Shown: positions 1-8,588, counted from the stretch's first letter. The stretch: DNA of 18,890 bases from Candidatus Methanoplasma reticulitermitis (GCA_031287135.1 JAITTK010000043.1:1-18890); one strand, 5' to 3'. Notes: generated by a model not told the origin, from the letters alone. Made by a program: numbers and translations.

Positions 1-823
<823 letters not shown>

Positions 824-827
824 ACGC

Positions 828-851
828 AGGGTGGGGTTCAAACCCCACCCT
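828..851 (+). terminator. Hairpin directly after 16S rRNA (processing or termination signal)
   Basis: An 11-bp perfect stem, AGGGTGGGGTT (828-838) against AACCCCACCCT (841-851), is closed by only CA, so in RNA the top pairs would open to a slightly larger loop. It begins five bases after the 16S 3' end and is followed by an A-rich stretch rather than a T-tract. The stem is seen directly; a role in 3'-end processing, stabilisation or termination of a stand-alone 16S transcript is inferred. Confidence 0.6.
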
Positions 852-1119
852 CAAAACAAATAAGCGTATTAGTATTGCAAGGAAAGTCAACGTAAGTGAT
901 TTTCCCGCAATTCCGAGGCAGCTTACCATGCACTAAACGTAGCATCGAACGTCATTTCTTCTATTTTCGTCATTATGATCGTTTTCAATCATCTCATTGC
1001 ATAATGCGCAAATGAGAATCGATCGATTCAATCTAGGCCGTCGGTCGGCATGTCAGTCAAACGAATGCCGTACGCGACATCCCAAACTGTCCGTCGAATT
1101 CTCTGAAATCCCAAAGTGG
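852..1119. other. Gene-free spacer between 16S rRNA and the ech operon
   Basis: No convincing coding region or tRNA is visible on either strand. It contains pyrimidine-rich T-tracts near 955-968 and 981-985 (possible archaeal termination of 16S precursor). There is an imperfect inverted repeat, TCTCATTGC (992-1000) against GC-A-AATGAGA (1008-1017, one bulged A), and a shorter one, CGGCAT (1046-1051) against ATGCCG (1065-1070). Function of these repeats is unknown. Confidence 0.5.
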
Positions 1120-1126
1120 TTTATAT
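1120..1126 (+). promoter_or_regulatory. TATA box of the ech operon
   Basis: TTTATAT preceded by a purine-rich AAAG (1113-1116) resembles an archaeal BRE/TATA pair. Transcription would start about 25 bases downstream, near 1149, giving a leader of about 18 bases before the ATG at 1167. The GTG at 1116 lies upstream of the expected transcript start, which argues against it being the echA start codon. Confidence 0.6.
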
Positions 1127-1166
1127 CCATCAAGTCCTAACAACCTATCCGACGTGTTGTGATATT

Positions 1167-3080
1167 ATGATTCTGCTGATATTCCTGATCATATTCCCCG
1201 TCCTTGCAGCGGTGATGATACTCCTTACCCGTAATGAGAGGGTAAGAAGCGCGATCGTCCACATATCGGCCGCTGCGGTCATGATAGCATCGATCCTCCT
1301 TGTTCTTCAATATCACGGACAAAACACATTCTTCGAACTGGACAGCGGATATGTAACGATGGGCATATTCCTGGCAGAAGCCATGATCAGTCTGGGACTG
1401 TTCTATCTGGGCCTGAAACACAAGAAATATCTCGCGTCGGCATTTGCGATAATACAGTTGGTGATGATATCATGGTACGAGTTCGGGATCGGACATGACA
1501 TACATGCAAGCAACAATCTTCACATCGACGGGCTTTCCTCGATAATCGTCCTGATAATCGGAGTCATCGGGAGTCTGATAATCATATATGCGGTCGGATA
1601 TATGAGGGATTATCAGAAACACGCCGAAGGCAAGGACAGGAGACCGTGGTTCTTCTTCGTCATGTTCGTATTCATGTCGGCGATGTTCGGCATAGTGCTC
1701 TCGAATAATCTGGCCTGGATGCTGTTCTTCTGGGAAGTAACGACCGCGTGTTCATTCCTGCTGATAGGTTTCACCAAGACCGAAGAGGCCACGGACAACT
1801 CTTTCCGCGCACTGACCATGAACCTCCTGGGCGGCATAGGATTCACGGCCGCGATAATAATAGTCGGGAGCGATCTCGGGATAGCGGAGATGGATAAGCT
1901 GATCGAAGCGGGTTTGGCCGGAGCTGCCGTGATGCTCCCTGTCTGCCTGCTCGTCTTCGCGGGTATCGTGAAGGCCGCACAGATGCCGTTCCATTCGTGG
2001 CTTTTGGGAGCCATGGTCGCTCCGACCCCGGTCTCCGCACTCCTGCATTCATCGACCATGGTGAAGGCGGGGGTGTTCCTGGTGATAAAGCTGTCCCCGC
2101 TGTTGGGGACGGATGCGGCGGGATATGTCGCGATGTCCGTCGGAGGAGTCACTTTCCTTCTGGCATCCATGGCCGCGATATCCCAGAGCAACGCAAAACG
2201 TGTGTTGGCATATTCGACGATCGCCAATCTGGGCCTTATAATAGCCTGCGCGGGCGTCGGAACGCCGGAGGCCGTGTGGGCGGCGATAATGCTGACGATA
2301 TTCCATGCGGTAACCAAATCCTTGCTGTTCCTGTGTGTTGGAACGGCGGAACACAACATCGGCAGCAGGGACATAGAGGATATGGATGGGCTGTTCTCAA
2401 GGATGCCTAGACTGGCAGGCTTGATGATAATCGGGATAATGGCAATGTTCCTGGCACCGTTCGGAATGTTGGTGGCGAAGTGGTCATCTATGGCATCATT
2501 CGTGGATGCTCAGAATGTCATTCTCATAATATGTGTCTGTTTCGGCAGTGCCGTGACGATATTCTACTGGGGCAAATGGCTGGGGAAGATGGTCGCGGTG
2601 ATGGCCGGTCGGGAGAACACGGAGGGACCGGTGCATAGACAGGAATGGTTCGCAACCGGAACGCTGGCAGCGATGACCCTTGCTCTCTGTGCCCTGATAC
2701 CGGTGATATCCTCGCACATCGCCGTCCCAGCCCTGGGGGAGATGTTCACGTCAGTGTCGGATCTGGCCATACCGTCATCCGACCTCTACATCGTCGGTAT
2801 TATTACGCTTCTCGCGGTACTGTTGCCGTTATTCTATTTCAGAGTTCTCGAAAGGAATGATACGGAGATCAGGCCGATCTACATGTGCGGAGTCGGCCTC
2901 GGCGACAATCTGACTTATTCGGGATCAATGGGTAATGAGGTGGAAGTATCCATCAGGAACTGGTATATGCATGATTGGTTCGGGGAGGAAAGGATAGGTA
3001 GGATCGGTATCGTGATCACCGCGGGGGCGATGCTCGTCCTGATTCTGTACTCCGCACTCATGTGGACGGGGGCGATCTGA
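1167..3080 (+). CDS. echA: Ech-type hydrogenase, antiporter-like membrane subunit EchA
   Basis: Large membrane subunit of an energy-converting [NiFe] hydrogenase, homologous to NuoL/Mrp-type antiporters, expected to carry ion translocation. The 637-residue protein is almost wholly hydrophobic, with many membrane segments. Residues typical of the pumping path are present: Glu190 in LFFWE, Lys269 in VKAAQMPFHSWL, His294 and Lys300 in LLHSSTMVKAG. The start at ATG 1167 is chosen because the upstream in-frame GTG (1116) overlaps the promoter and the protein then begins directly with a hydrophobic segment (MILLIFLIIF); no Shine-Dalgarno is visible, which fits a short leader. The stop overlaps echB (TGATG at 3078-3082). 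Its place at the head of an ABCDEF cluster supports EchA over a complex I NuoL, although Fpo/Nuo antiporter subunits are close relatives. Confidence 0.92.
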   Translation: MILLIFLIIFPVLAAVMILLTRNERVRSAIVHISAAAVMIASILLVLQYHGQNTFFELDSGYVTMGIFLAEAMISLGLFYLGLKHKKYLASAFAIIQLVMISWYEFGIGHDIHASNNLHIDGLSSIIVLIIGVIGSLIIIYAVGYMRDYQKHAEGKDRRPWFFFVMFVFMSAMFGIVLSNNLAWMLFFWEVTTACSFLLIGFTKTEEATDNSFRALTMNLLGGIGFTAAIIIVGSDLGIAEMDKLIEAGLAGAAVMLPVCLLVFAGIVKAAQMPFHSWLLGAMVAPTPVSALLHSSTMVKAGVFLVIKLSPLLGTDAAGYVAMSVGGVTFLLASMAAISQSNAKRVLAYSTIANLGLIIACAGVGTPEAVWAAIMLTIFHAVTKSLLFLCVGTAEHNIGSRDIEDMDGLFSRMPRLAGLMIIGIMAMFLAPFGMLVAKWSSMASFVDAQNVILIICVCFGSAVTIFYWGKWLGKMVAVMAGRENTEGPVHRQEWFATGTLAAMTLALCALIPVISSHIAVPALGEMFTSVSDLAIPSSDLYIVGIITLLAVLLPLFYFRVLERNDTEIRPIYMCGVGLGDNLTYSGSMGNEVEVSIRNWYMHDWFGEERIGRIGIVITAGAMLVLILYSALMWTGAI

Positions 3081-3952
3081 TGGAGTGGATACGTATCGCA
3101 TCGATGATATGCTTCGTCATACTGGCACCCATACTCGGCTGTATGTTGGCAGGAGCGGACAGGATAATCTCGGCAAGGATGCAGAGGAGGAAAGGTCCGC
3201 CGTTTCTCCAGCCCTATTACGACATAAGGAAACTTCTCGACAAGGAGAAGTCATCGGTCAACAGCGTGCAGGACTTCTATGTTTTCTGTTCACTGCTGTT
3301 CATGGTGATAACCGGGGCACTGTTCTTCGCCGGCGGCAATATGCTGTTGGTGGTGTTCATGCTCACGCTGTCTTCGGTATTACTGCTCGTTGCGGCATTC
3401 TCATCGAACTCACCGTATGCTCACATCGGGGCGGAGAGGGAGCTGTACCTTATGATGTCGTACGAGCCGATGCTCCTGTTCACGGTCATCGGGCTCTACA
3501 TATTCGCGGGAGGTTTCGGTGTCATGGATGTGGTCGAAGGAGGCAGGATGCCGTTCCCGTATCTGATTGGCATATTCATCGGATTCACATTCATCCTGAC
3601 GATAAAGTTCAGAAAATCCCCGTTCGACCTGGGAACATCCCACCATGCGCACCAGGAACTGGTGAAAGGATTCAATGTCGAGTTCTCCGGCAGAACGCTT
3701 GCCATGGTGGAGATCCTGCATTGGTATGAGAACATACTGTTGCTGGGCTTCGTAGCGTTGTTCTTCCTAAACGGCACGCTTTGGGGATACGTTCTGGGAG
3801 TGATCATCTGCATATCGGTGTACATATCCGAGGTCCTGATAGACAACAGCTTCGCGAGGATGAAATGGCAGGTGGCCCTGAAAAGCGCATGGGCCGTGGC
3901 GCTCATATTGGGGATAGGCAATATAGCTGTACTTTTCGCGACGGGGGTCTGA
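3080..3952 (+). CDS. echB: Ech-type hydrogenase, NuoH-like membrane subunit EchB
   Basis: Membrane subunit that connects the hydrophilic hydrogenase arm to the ion-translocating arm; homologous to NuoH/HycD. The 290-residue protein has about eight hydrophobic segments. The family motif RMQRRKGPPFLQP lies near residues 33-45, and the charged loop AHIGAERELYLMMSYEP near residues 114-130 matches the conserved acidic/arginine loop of NuoH-type proteins. The start ATG at 3080 overlaps the echA stop by one base (TGATG), implying coupled translation; a GTG at 3062 in the same frame would add six residues and is less likely. echC follows after three bases. Confidence 0.93.
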   Translation: MEWIRIASMICFVILAPILGCMLAGADRIISARMQRRKGPPFLQPYYDIRKLLDKEKSSVNSVQDFYVFCSLLFMVITGALFFAGGNMLLVVFMLTLSSVLLLVAAFSSNSPYAHIGAERELYLMMSYEPMLLFTVIGLYIFAGGFGVMDVVEGGRMPFPYLIGIFIGFTFILTIKFRKSPFDLGTSHHAHQELVKGFNVEFSGRTLAMVEILHWYENILLLGFVALFFLNGTLWGYVLGVIICISVYISEVLIDNSFARMKWQVALKSAWAVALILGIGNIAVLFATGV

Positions 3953-3955
3953 TAT

Positions 3956-4414
3956 ATGTCGAATACCGCAAAATCACCGTGGCTCATACACTACGACGGG
4001 TCCAGTTGCAACGGCTGCGACATCGAGGTGCTCGCATGCCTGACACCGCTGTACGATATCGAGAGATTCGGGATAATAAACACGGGGAATCCGAAACATG
4101 CGGACGTATTCCTTGTGACGGGGTCGGTGAACGAGAAGAACGCACCAGTCATCAGACAGATCTATGAGGAGATGCTTGAGCCGAAGGTCGTGATCGCAGT
4201 CGGGATATGCGCAACGTCCGGAGGGGTTTTCAGAAGATGCTACAATGTCATGGGAGGCACGGACAAGGTGATACCGGTCGATGTGTACGTCCCGGGATGT
4301 GCCGCGAGGCCGGAGGCGATAATCGACGGGGTCGTGAAGGGACTGGAGATCCTGGAGAGGAAGAGGGAGGCCGTCAGGATGTCGAGGAAAAAGGTGCGGG
4401 GGGTACCGCAATGA
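3956..4414 (+). CDS. echC: Ech-type hydrogenase small subunit EchC (NuoB-like)
   Basis: Small electron-transfer subunit that holds the [4Fe-4S] cluster next to the NiFe site. The 152-residue protein shows the expected ligands: Cys18 and Cys21 in SSCNGCD, Cys85 in GICATSGG and Cys115 in VPGCAARPEAI, the NuoB/HycG pattern; Cys28 and Cys95 are extra cysteines. It lacks the long C-terminal cluster domain of uptake hydrogenase small subunits, as expected for group 4 enzymes. The start ATG at 3956 follows echB by three bases. The stop overlaps the echD start in ATGA at 4411-4414. Confidence 0.95.
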   Translation: MSNTAKSPWLIHYDGSSCNGCDIEVLACLTPLYDIERFGIINTGNPKHADVFLVTGSVNEKNAPVIRQIYEEMLEPKVVIAVGICATSGGVFRRCYNVMGGTDKVIPVDVYVPGCAARPEAIIDGVVKGLEILERKREAVRMSRKKVRGVPQ

Positions 4415-4779
4415 GATGCAACTACAGGGTCCAGAATTTCGAGGAGATTGAGACAGGGGACCTGATCGGAAGGGTCAGGGAGTTCAAGACCGAAGGATAC
4501 AGAATGTGTCAGATATGCGCTTCGAATGTCGAAGGCGGCACAGAGGTTCTCTACTCTTTCGACAAGGACCTCGAACTGTTCAACATAAGGGTCACCGTAC
4601 GGCCCGGCGAGAAACTTGAGAGCATAACCGGGGCGTATTGGCCCGCATTCATCTATGAGAACGAGACCCATGACCTGTTCGGCATAGAATTCACGGACAG
4701 CAGGCTCGACTACGGGGGGAAATTCTTCAGGCTGTCAAAACCCACACCGTGGCTTTCCAAGGATGAGGGGGGTGAATGA
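4411..4779 (+). CDS. echD: Ech-type hydrogenase subunit EchD (NuoC-like)
   Basis: Small hydrophilic subunit of the peripheral arm, related to NuoC/HycE N-terminal part, without redox cofactors; it helps dock the large subunit. The 122-residue protein carries the family motif YENETHDLFGIEF near residues 82-94 and a YWPAFIYE segment just before it. The start ATG at 4411 overlaps the echC stop (ATGA); a longer in-frame reading upstream lies inside echC and is rejected. The end of the gene contains the ribosome-binding site of echE. EchD is the least conserved Ech subunit, but position and motif make the call firm. Confidence 0.9.
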   Translation: MRCNYRVQNFEEIETGDLIGRVREFKTEGYRMCQICASNVEGGTEVLYSFDKDLELFNIRVTVRPGEKLESITGAYWPAFIYENETHDLFGIEFTDSRLDYGGKFFRLSKPTPWLSKDEGGE

Positions 4780-4780
4780 T

Positions 4781-5863
4781 TTGGGTAAAAGGACCGTGAT
4801 CCCGTTCGGACCGCAGCACCCAATACTTCCGGAACCGGTGCATCTGGACCTCGTTATAGAGGATGAGAAGGTGATCGAGGCCATCCCGTCGATAGGTTTC
4901 ATACACAGGGGGCTCGAGAAGTTGGCGGAGGTCAGAGAATATCCGGAGATGGTCTATGTCATCGAGAGGATATGCGGGATATGCAGTTTCGGACACGGGC
5001 TGGGGTATGTCACGGCGGTCGAAGGACTGATGGGCGTCGAGGTGCCGGAAAGGGCCGATTACCTAAGGACGATGTGGCATGAGATGTCCAGGATACACAG
5101 CCATATGCTTTGGCTCGGTCTCACGGCCGATTCATTCGGGTTCGAGAGTTTATTCATGCATACATGGAAGGTCCGCGAGAGGATAATGAACATGTTCGAT
5201 CTGACCACCGGCGGGAGGGTGATACATTCGGTATGCAAAGTCGGAGGGGTAAGGAAGGACGTCGGCGGGGAGATGCTGGAGAGGATAGCATCCGAAGTCA
5301 GGGATATAAGGAAGGAGACAAAGGAACTCACCAAGGTGTTCCTGAACGACACTTCCGTGAAGAACAGGCTCTGCGGTGTCGGCATACTGTCCGAAGATGA
5401 CGCGAGGGACCTATGTGCGGTCGGTCCGGTCGCCCGCGCATCGGGGATAAATCAGGATCTGCGGCTGAACGGCATGTGCAAATACGGCGAGCTTGGATTC
5501 GAACCGGTTACCGGGAAGAGCGGGGACTGTTATGCCAGATGCAAGGTACGTATACTCGAACTGGGTCAATCGCTCGATATGGTCGAGAAGATAACATCAG
5601 TGCTGCCGGACGGTCCCGTGGAAGTTCCGGTCAAAGGCCCCCTCCCGACAGGAGAGTTCATGATGAGGCTGGAACAGCCGCGGGGAGAGGCATTCTACTA
5701 TGTGAAAGGAAATGGCACGAAACACCTGGAGAGGATGAGGGTCAGGACACCGACCAATATGAATCTGCCGTCCATGGTCAGGATGTTGCAGGGCTGCGAC
5801 CTGGCGGATGTGCCCGTTATCATACTCACGATCGATCCCTGCATAAGCTGCACGGAGAGGTGA
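4781..5863 (+). CDS. echE: Ech-type [NiFe] hydrogenase large (catalytic) subunit EchE
   Basis: Catalytic subunit binding the NiFe centre; converts 2 H+ and electrons to H2 or the reverse, with ferredoxin as expected partner. The 360-residue protein has both cysteine pairs that ligate nickel: RICGIC (Cys65, Cys68) and, at the extreme C terminus, DPCISCTER (Cys354, Cys357). The chain stops right after this motif, so there is no C-terminal extension for a maturation protease to remove, as known for Ech enzymes. I choose the TTG at 4781 because GGTGA (4771-4775) lies five bases before it and the protein then begins LGKRTVIPFGPQHP like its family; ATG 4763 or GTG 4772 would overlap the ribosome-binding site. 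The stop sits inside the GAGGTGA that serves echF. Confidence 0.95.
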   Translation: MGKRTVIPFGPQHPILPEPVHLDLVIEDEKVIEAIPSIGFIHRGLEKLAEVREYPEMVYVIERICGICSFGHGLGYVTAVEGLMGVEVPERADYLRTMWHEMSRIHSHMLWLGLTADSFGFESLFMHTWKVRERIMNMFDLTTGGRVIHSVCKVGGVRKDVGGEMLERIASEVRDIRKETKELTKVFLNDTSVKNRLCGVGILSEDDARDLCAVGPVARASGINQDLRLNGMCKYGELGFEPVTGKSGDCYARCKVRILELGQSLDMVEKITSVLPDGPVEVPVKGPLPTGEFMMRLEQPRGEAFYYVKGNGTKHLERMRVRTPTNMNLPSMVRMLQGCDLADVPVIILTIDPCISCTER

Positions 5864-5867
5864 TACG

Positions 5868-6239
5868 GTGGGGAACTTCAAGATATCCGGACTTATACTG
5901 AGAAGCCTCTTCAGGAGACCGGCCACCTCCGGATACCCGGCCGTACCCAAGGAATGGGGGGAACGCACGCGCGGCAGGATAGAGATCGATGCTCCGGAAT
6001 GCATCCTGTGCGGAACGTGCGCGAGGAAATGTCCCACCGAGGCGCTCGTTGTCAGCAAGGCGGAGGCCACGTGGGAGATTGACAGGATGAGATGCGTCCA
6101 ATGCGGGCACTGCGTGGAGATCTGTCCCAAGAAATGTCTCCGCATGGCCAAGGAATACACCGCCCCGGGATATGAGGGACGGACGGATCTCATAGAGATC
6201 CCCGTCGCAAAGAAAAAAACATCGGACGACGGGATATAA
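5868..6239 (+). CDS. echF: Ech-type hydrogenase ferredoxin-like subunit EchF (NuoI-like)
   Basis: Iron-sulfur subunit carrying electrons between soluble ferredoxin and EchC. The 123-residue protein has two classical [4Fe-4S] motifs: CILCGTCARKCP (Cys45, 48, 51, 55) and CVQCGHCVEICP (Cys76, 79, 82, 86). The N terminus has a basic amphipathic segment typical of NuoI-like proteins. GTG at 5868 is taken as start, four bases after GGTGA at 5859-5863, which overlaps the echE stop. It is the last cistron; the order echABCDEF is complete and no hydrogenase maturation (hyp) genes lie in the window. Confidence 0.94.
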   Translation: MGNFKISGLILRSLFRRPATSGYPAVPKEWGERTRGRIEIDAPECILCGTCARKCPTEALVVSKAEATWEIDRMRCVQCGHCVEICPKKCLRMAKEYTAPGYEGRTDLIEIPVAKKKTSDDGI

Positions 6240-6362
6240 GAGCGGGGATCGATGCGGACGGACATATGATACCGATCTCTCGTTACCCGCACATTTCTGC
6301 CGTGCGGAAACCTTTACCGGATAATGTCAACGGCATGTCATATCGGAATAAAAATAACGTAA

Positions 6363-6392
6363 GGGCACCGGCCCCTTCACCGGTCGGTGCCC
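6363..6392 (-). terminator. Hairpin terminator between convergent echF and hcp
   Basis: GGGCACCGGCC (6363-6373) pairs with GGTCGGTGCCC (6382-6392) over 11 pairs including one G-T wobble, with an 8-base loop. Read on the minus strand it is followed by TTACGTTATTTTTATT (about 6362 down to 6347), a T-rich tract of the kind archaeal RNA polymerase stops at. It therefore best fits termination of hcp; it may also protect the 3' end of the ech transcript from the other side. Confidence 0.6.
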
Positions 6393-6438
6393 GTGTCCCG
6401 AAGTGTTTGAAAGCTGTTAACAGGCTATCCGTCTCCGG

Positions 6439-8040
6439 TCACTCTATCTTCAATATGTGCAGATCCTCGGATATATCCCTGTTGCCCTTTATCCCGAAAT
6501 TATCGACCAACACGTTCAAGACACCGGGTGTGATGAACTCCGGGATGGTCGGGCCCAGCATTATGTCCTTTACACCGAGCGACAGAAGTGCCAGCAGCAC
6601 AAGGCACGCCTTCTGTTCGTACCAGGCTATGTTGAATGAGAGCGGCAGATCGTTGACTGTGACACCGGCGGCCTCGGCTAGCTTGAGCGCCACGACGACC
6701 AGCGAGTAGCAGTCGTTGCACTGACCCGCATCCAATACCCGGGGTATTCCTCCGATGTCCCCGAGTCCAAGTTTGTTGTACCTGTACTTGGCGCATCCCG
6801 CGGTCAGTATCACGGTGTCTTTAGGAAGCGCCTCCGAGAATCCGCTGTAGTAGATCCTGTTTGATCTTCTTCCGTCGCATCCCGCCATCACGACCAGCCT
6901 CTTAATCGCGCCCGAACCGATCGCGTCCAGTATCTTGTCGGACAGACCCAGAACGGTTTCATGCGCGAAACCTATGGGTATGCTGAGATTCTCGATAGGC
7001 GTCGGAGGCGGGCAGTTCTTTGCTAACTCAATGATATCCGAGAAATCCTTGCGGCCGTCGATCTCAGGGATGTGCCTGATCCCTTCAAAACCGGTCAATC
7101 CCGTTGTGAACAGTCTGCCCGTATATGATCCGCCGGGCGGGACCAGGCAATTGGTCGTCACCAATATCGGTCCGTTGAACGAATCGAATTCATCCTTCTG
7201 CCTGTGCCAGGCATTGCCGTAATTACCGACCAGATTATCGTATTCCTTGAATTTCGGATATGCATTCGCAGGGAGCATCTCCCCGTGCGTATAGACATCG
7301 ATGCCGCTCCCGCGGGTCTGTTCAAGCAATTCCTCAAGATCCTTCAGGTCATGGCCGGTTATGAGGATCCCGGGATTCCCGCGGACCCCGAAGCTGACAT
7401 GTGTTATCTCCGGGACACCGTAGGTCTCCGTGTTGGCTTTGTCGAGGAGTGCCATGCATGCGACTCCGGCGCTTCCGCATTCAAGGACCAGCGAGACCAG
7501 TTCCTCGGCGGAAAGTTCCTTTGTGAGCGACACCAGCCCCTTGATCATGAAGTCTTCCACGACCTGGTCGCGATATCCGAGAACATTGGCGTGGGAGTAG
7601 TATGCCGCCAGCCCCTTGAGTCCGTAGAGCATCGTCTCCTTCAGCGAACGGAGGTCCGTGTTCGGGGACAGAGTCTCTATGCCGACAGTCTTGGCCTTCT
7701 CCGTCTTCTCGATGTAGTCGTAGTCCGCACAGTCCAATCCGTACTTCTCGCGTGTCTTTATCTCATCCATGAGTTCCCTGGAACGGTCGATCATCTTCAC
7801 AAAATAATTCTTGTCGAAATTGACGTTCGTAAGCGTCGAGAACAAAGAATCCGTTATGTGACGCATCTGGCGGTCCGCGGACCTCCCGCTCTTTTTCGCA
7901 TCTTCCGTGACCACGGCGAGTCCTTCCAGCGAATATATGAGTAGGTCTTGCAACTCCGCGGTCACGGAGGTCTTGCCGCATACACCCCTCTCAGTACAGC
8001 CCGATATCCTGATAGTTTCTTCACATTGTCTGCATTTCAA
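6439..8040 (-). CDS. hcp: Hybrid cluster protein (hydroxylamine / nitric oxide reductase)
   Basis: Cytoplasmic Fe-S-O enzyme of the Hcp (prismane) family. Family members reduce hydroxylamine to ammonia in vitro and are linked to NO reduction and nitrosative stress in cells. The N-terminal cysteines CRQCEETIRISGC and the following GVCGK give a C-x2-C-x8-C-x5-C spacing of the type found in anaerobes rather than the longer E. coli spacing. Hybrid-cluster segments are visible as TTNCLVPP, TAGCAKYR, GQCNDCYS and a C-terminal GPTIPEFITP. Using the TTG at 8040 gives 533 residues and a protein starting MKCRQCEET; GAGGTGA (8052-8046) ends five bases before it. A GTG at 8049 lies within that ribosome-binding site and is less likely. 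Divergent from the HxlR regulator gene, which probably controls it. Confidence 0.93.
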   Translation of the reverse strand: MKCRQCEETIRISGCTERGVCGKTSVTAELQDLLIYSLEGLAVVTEDAKKSGRSADRQMRHITDSLFSTLTNVNFDKNYFVKMIDRSRELMDEIKTREKYGLDCADYDYIEKTEKAKTVGIETLSPNTDLRSLKETMLYGLKGLAAYYSHANVLGYRDQVVEDFMIKGLVSLTKELSAEELVSLVLECGSAGVACMALLDKANTETYGVPEITHVSFGVRGNPGILITGHDLKDLEELLEQTRGSGIDVYTHGEMLPANAYPKFKEYDNLVGNYGNAWHRQKDEFDSFNGPILVTTNCLVPPGGSYTGRLFTTGLTGFEGIRHIPEIDGRKDFSDIIELAKNCPPPTPIENLSIPIGFAHETVLGLSDKILDAIGSGAIKRLVVMAGCDGRRSNRIYYSGFSEALPKDTVILTAGCAKYRYNKLGLGDIGGIPRVLDAGQCNDCYSLVVVALKLAEAAGVTVNDLPLSFNIAWYEQKACLVLLALLSLGVKDIMLGPTIPEFITPGVLNVLVDNFGIKGNRDISEDLHILKIE

Positions 8041-8077
8041 TCGTATCACCTCTGTTTATTTTCTATACTTACTATGG

Positions 8078-8090
8078 ATTGTATACTAAA
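8078..8090 (-). promoter_or_regulatory. Probable hcp TATA region with GTATAC element
   Basis: On the minus strand this reads TTTAGTATACAAT; a start about 25 bases on, near 8058, would leave room for the GAGGTGA ribosome-binding site before the TTG at 8040. The embedded palindrome GTATAC (8081-8086) recurs at 8117-8122, and CTATAC occurs at 8063-8068. Box assignment is by spacing only. Confidence 0.4.
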
Positions 8091-8100
8091 CTATAAATAA
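8091..8100 (+). promoter_or_regulatory. TATA box of the HxlR regulator gene
   Basis: CTATAAATAA is a good archaeal TATA match. The expected transcript start, about 25 bases downstream, falls at or just before the ATG at 8124, so the mRNA is probably leaderless or nearly so; no Shine-Dalgarno is visible. Confidence 0.55.
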
Positions 8101-8114
8101 TCAGAAGTTTCTGA
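8101..8114. promoter_or_regulatory. Perfect inverted repeat, candidate operator
   Basis: TCAGAA-GT-TTCTGA is a perfect 6-bp inverted repeat around a 2-base centre. It lies between the hxlR TATA box and its start codon, a typical repressor position, and within about 25 bases of the hcp promoter. A dimeric winged-helix protein such as the adjacent HxlR homologue is the obvious candidate binder; this is inferred. Confidence 0.5.
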
Positions 8115-8123
8115 AAGTATACC

Positions 8124-8483
8124 ATGAACCATGAGTGCACATTGTACAAAACAATGGATTATTTGGCAAAGAAATGGACCATGCTCATCCTGTTGGAACT
8201 CCGAAAGGGAGAACAGGAATGGAAAAGATTCTCGGCGATCAAGGATTCCGTGAAGGATATAACCCCGAAAGTACTGTCGGAACGTCTGAAAGACCTTGAG
8301 GTCGAGGGACTCGTCATCAAGAGGATAGACACATCATCATTCCCGATCAAAAGCGAATACAGGCTGACAGAGTCGGGAGAAGAGTTGGTGGACACCATAA
8401 AACAGATAAAACATTGGGCGCTGAAGTGGAAAGTAGTTAACGAGGCGTGTCTGGTCCAGGATTGCCGCAGATGCACGCTGTGA
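8124..8483 (+). CDS. HxlR-family winged-helix transcriptional regulator
   Basis: A 119-residue DNA-binding protein of the HxlR/DUF24 type, usually a homodimer that senses redox or electrophile stress. Family features are the N-terminal Cys5 (NHECTLYKTMDYLAKKW, with KKWTMLILLEL forming the first helices), the recognition region near ITPKVLSERLKDLEVEGLV (residues 46-64) and the wing at FPIKSEYRLTESGEEL. Unusual is a C-terminal cluster Cys109-x4-Cys114-x2-Cys117 in the last eleven residues. Cys5 plus these could bind a metal or Fe-S cluster or form disulfides. It is divergent from hcp across 83 bases, so it probably regulates hcp and itself. The effector is unknown; NO, hydroxylamine or oxygen would fit the neighbour. 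Confidence 0.88.
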   Translation: MNHECTLYKTMDYLAKKWTMLILLELRKGEQEWKRFSAIKDSVKDITPKVLSERLKDLEVEGLVIKRIDTSSFPIKSEYRLTESGEELVDTIKQIKHWALKWKVVNEACLVQDCRRCTL

Positions 8484-8486
8484 GCC

Positions 8487-8510
8487 TCCGCGGGCAGGCA
8501 AGCCGGCGGA
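8487..8510 (+). terminator. Imperfect hairpin after the HxlR gene
   Basis: TCCGC-g-GGC (8487-8495) pairs with GCC-g-GCGGA (8502-8510) around a 6-base loop with one G-G mismatch, starting three bases after the stop codon. No T-tract follows, so a termination role is uncertain. Confidence 0.3.
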
Positions 8511-8570
8511 CCGGCCGGATGCGGCGTATTCTGTGCATGGCCGCGCGGTTATGGTTATTACCATCCGAAT

Positions 8571-8586
8571 AATTATTGCAATAATT
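8571..8586. promoter_or_regulatory. Perfect 16-bp palindrome upstream of the DUF4418/ABC operon
   Basis: AATTATTGCAATAATT equals its own reverse complement. It ends three bases before the TATA-like GATATATC (8589-8596), where it would overlap or touch the BRE. This is a good position for an operator; the binding protein is unknown. Confidence 0.55.
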
Positions 8587-8588
8587 TT

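Noticed and set aside
1116..1166. 17-residue N-terminal extension of EchA from GTG 1116
   Set aside because: It overlaps the TATA box and lies upstream of the predicted transcript start; the extension is hydrophilic and unlike the family N terminus.
1613..2374. Long minus-strand open frame inside echA (253 codons)
   Set aside because: It is a shadow of a GC-rich real gene on the plus strand; the translation is low in recognisable structure and echA is strongly supported.
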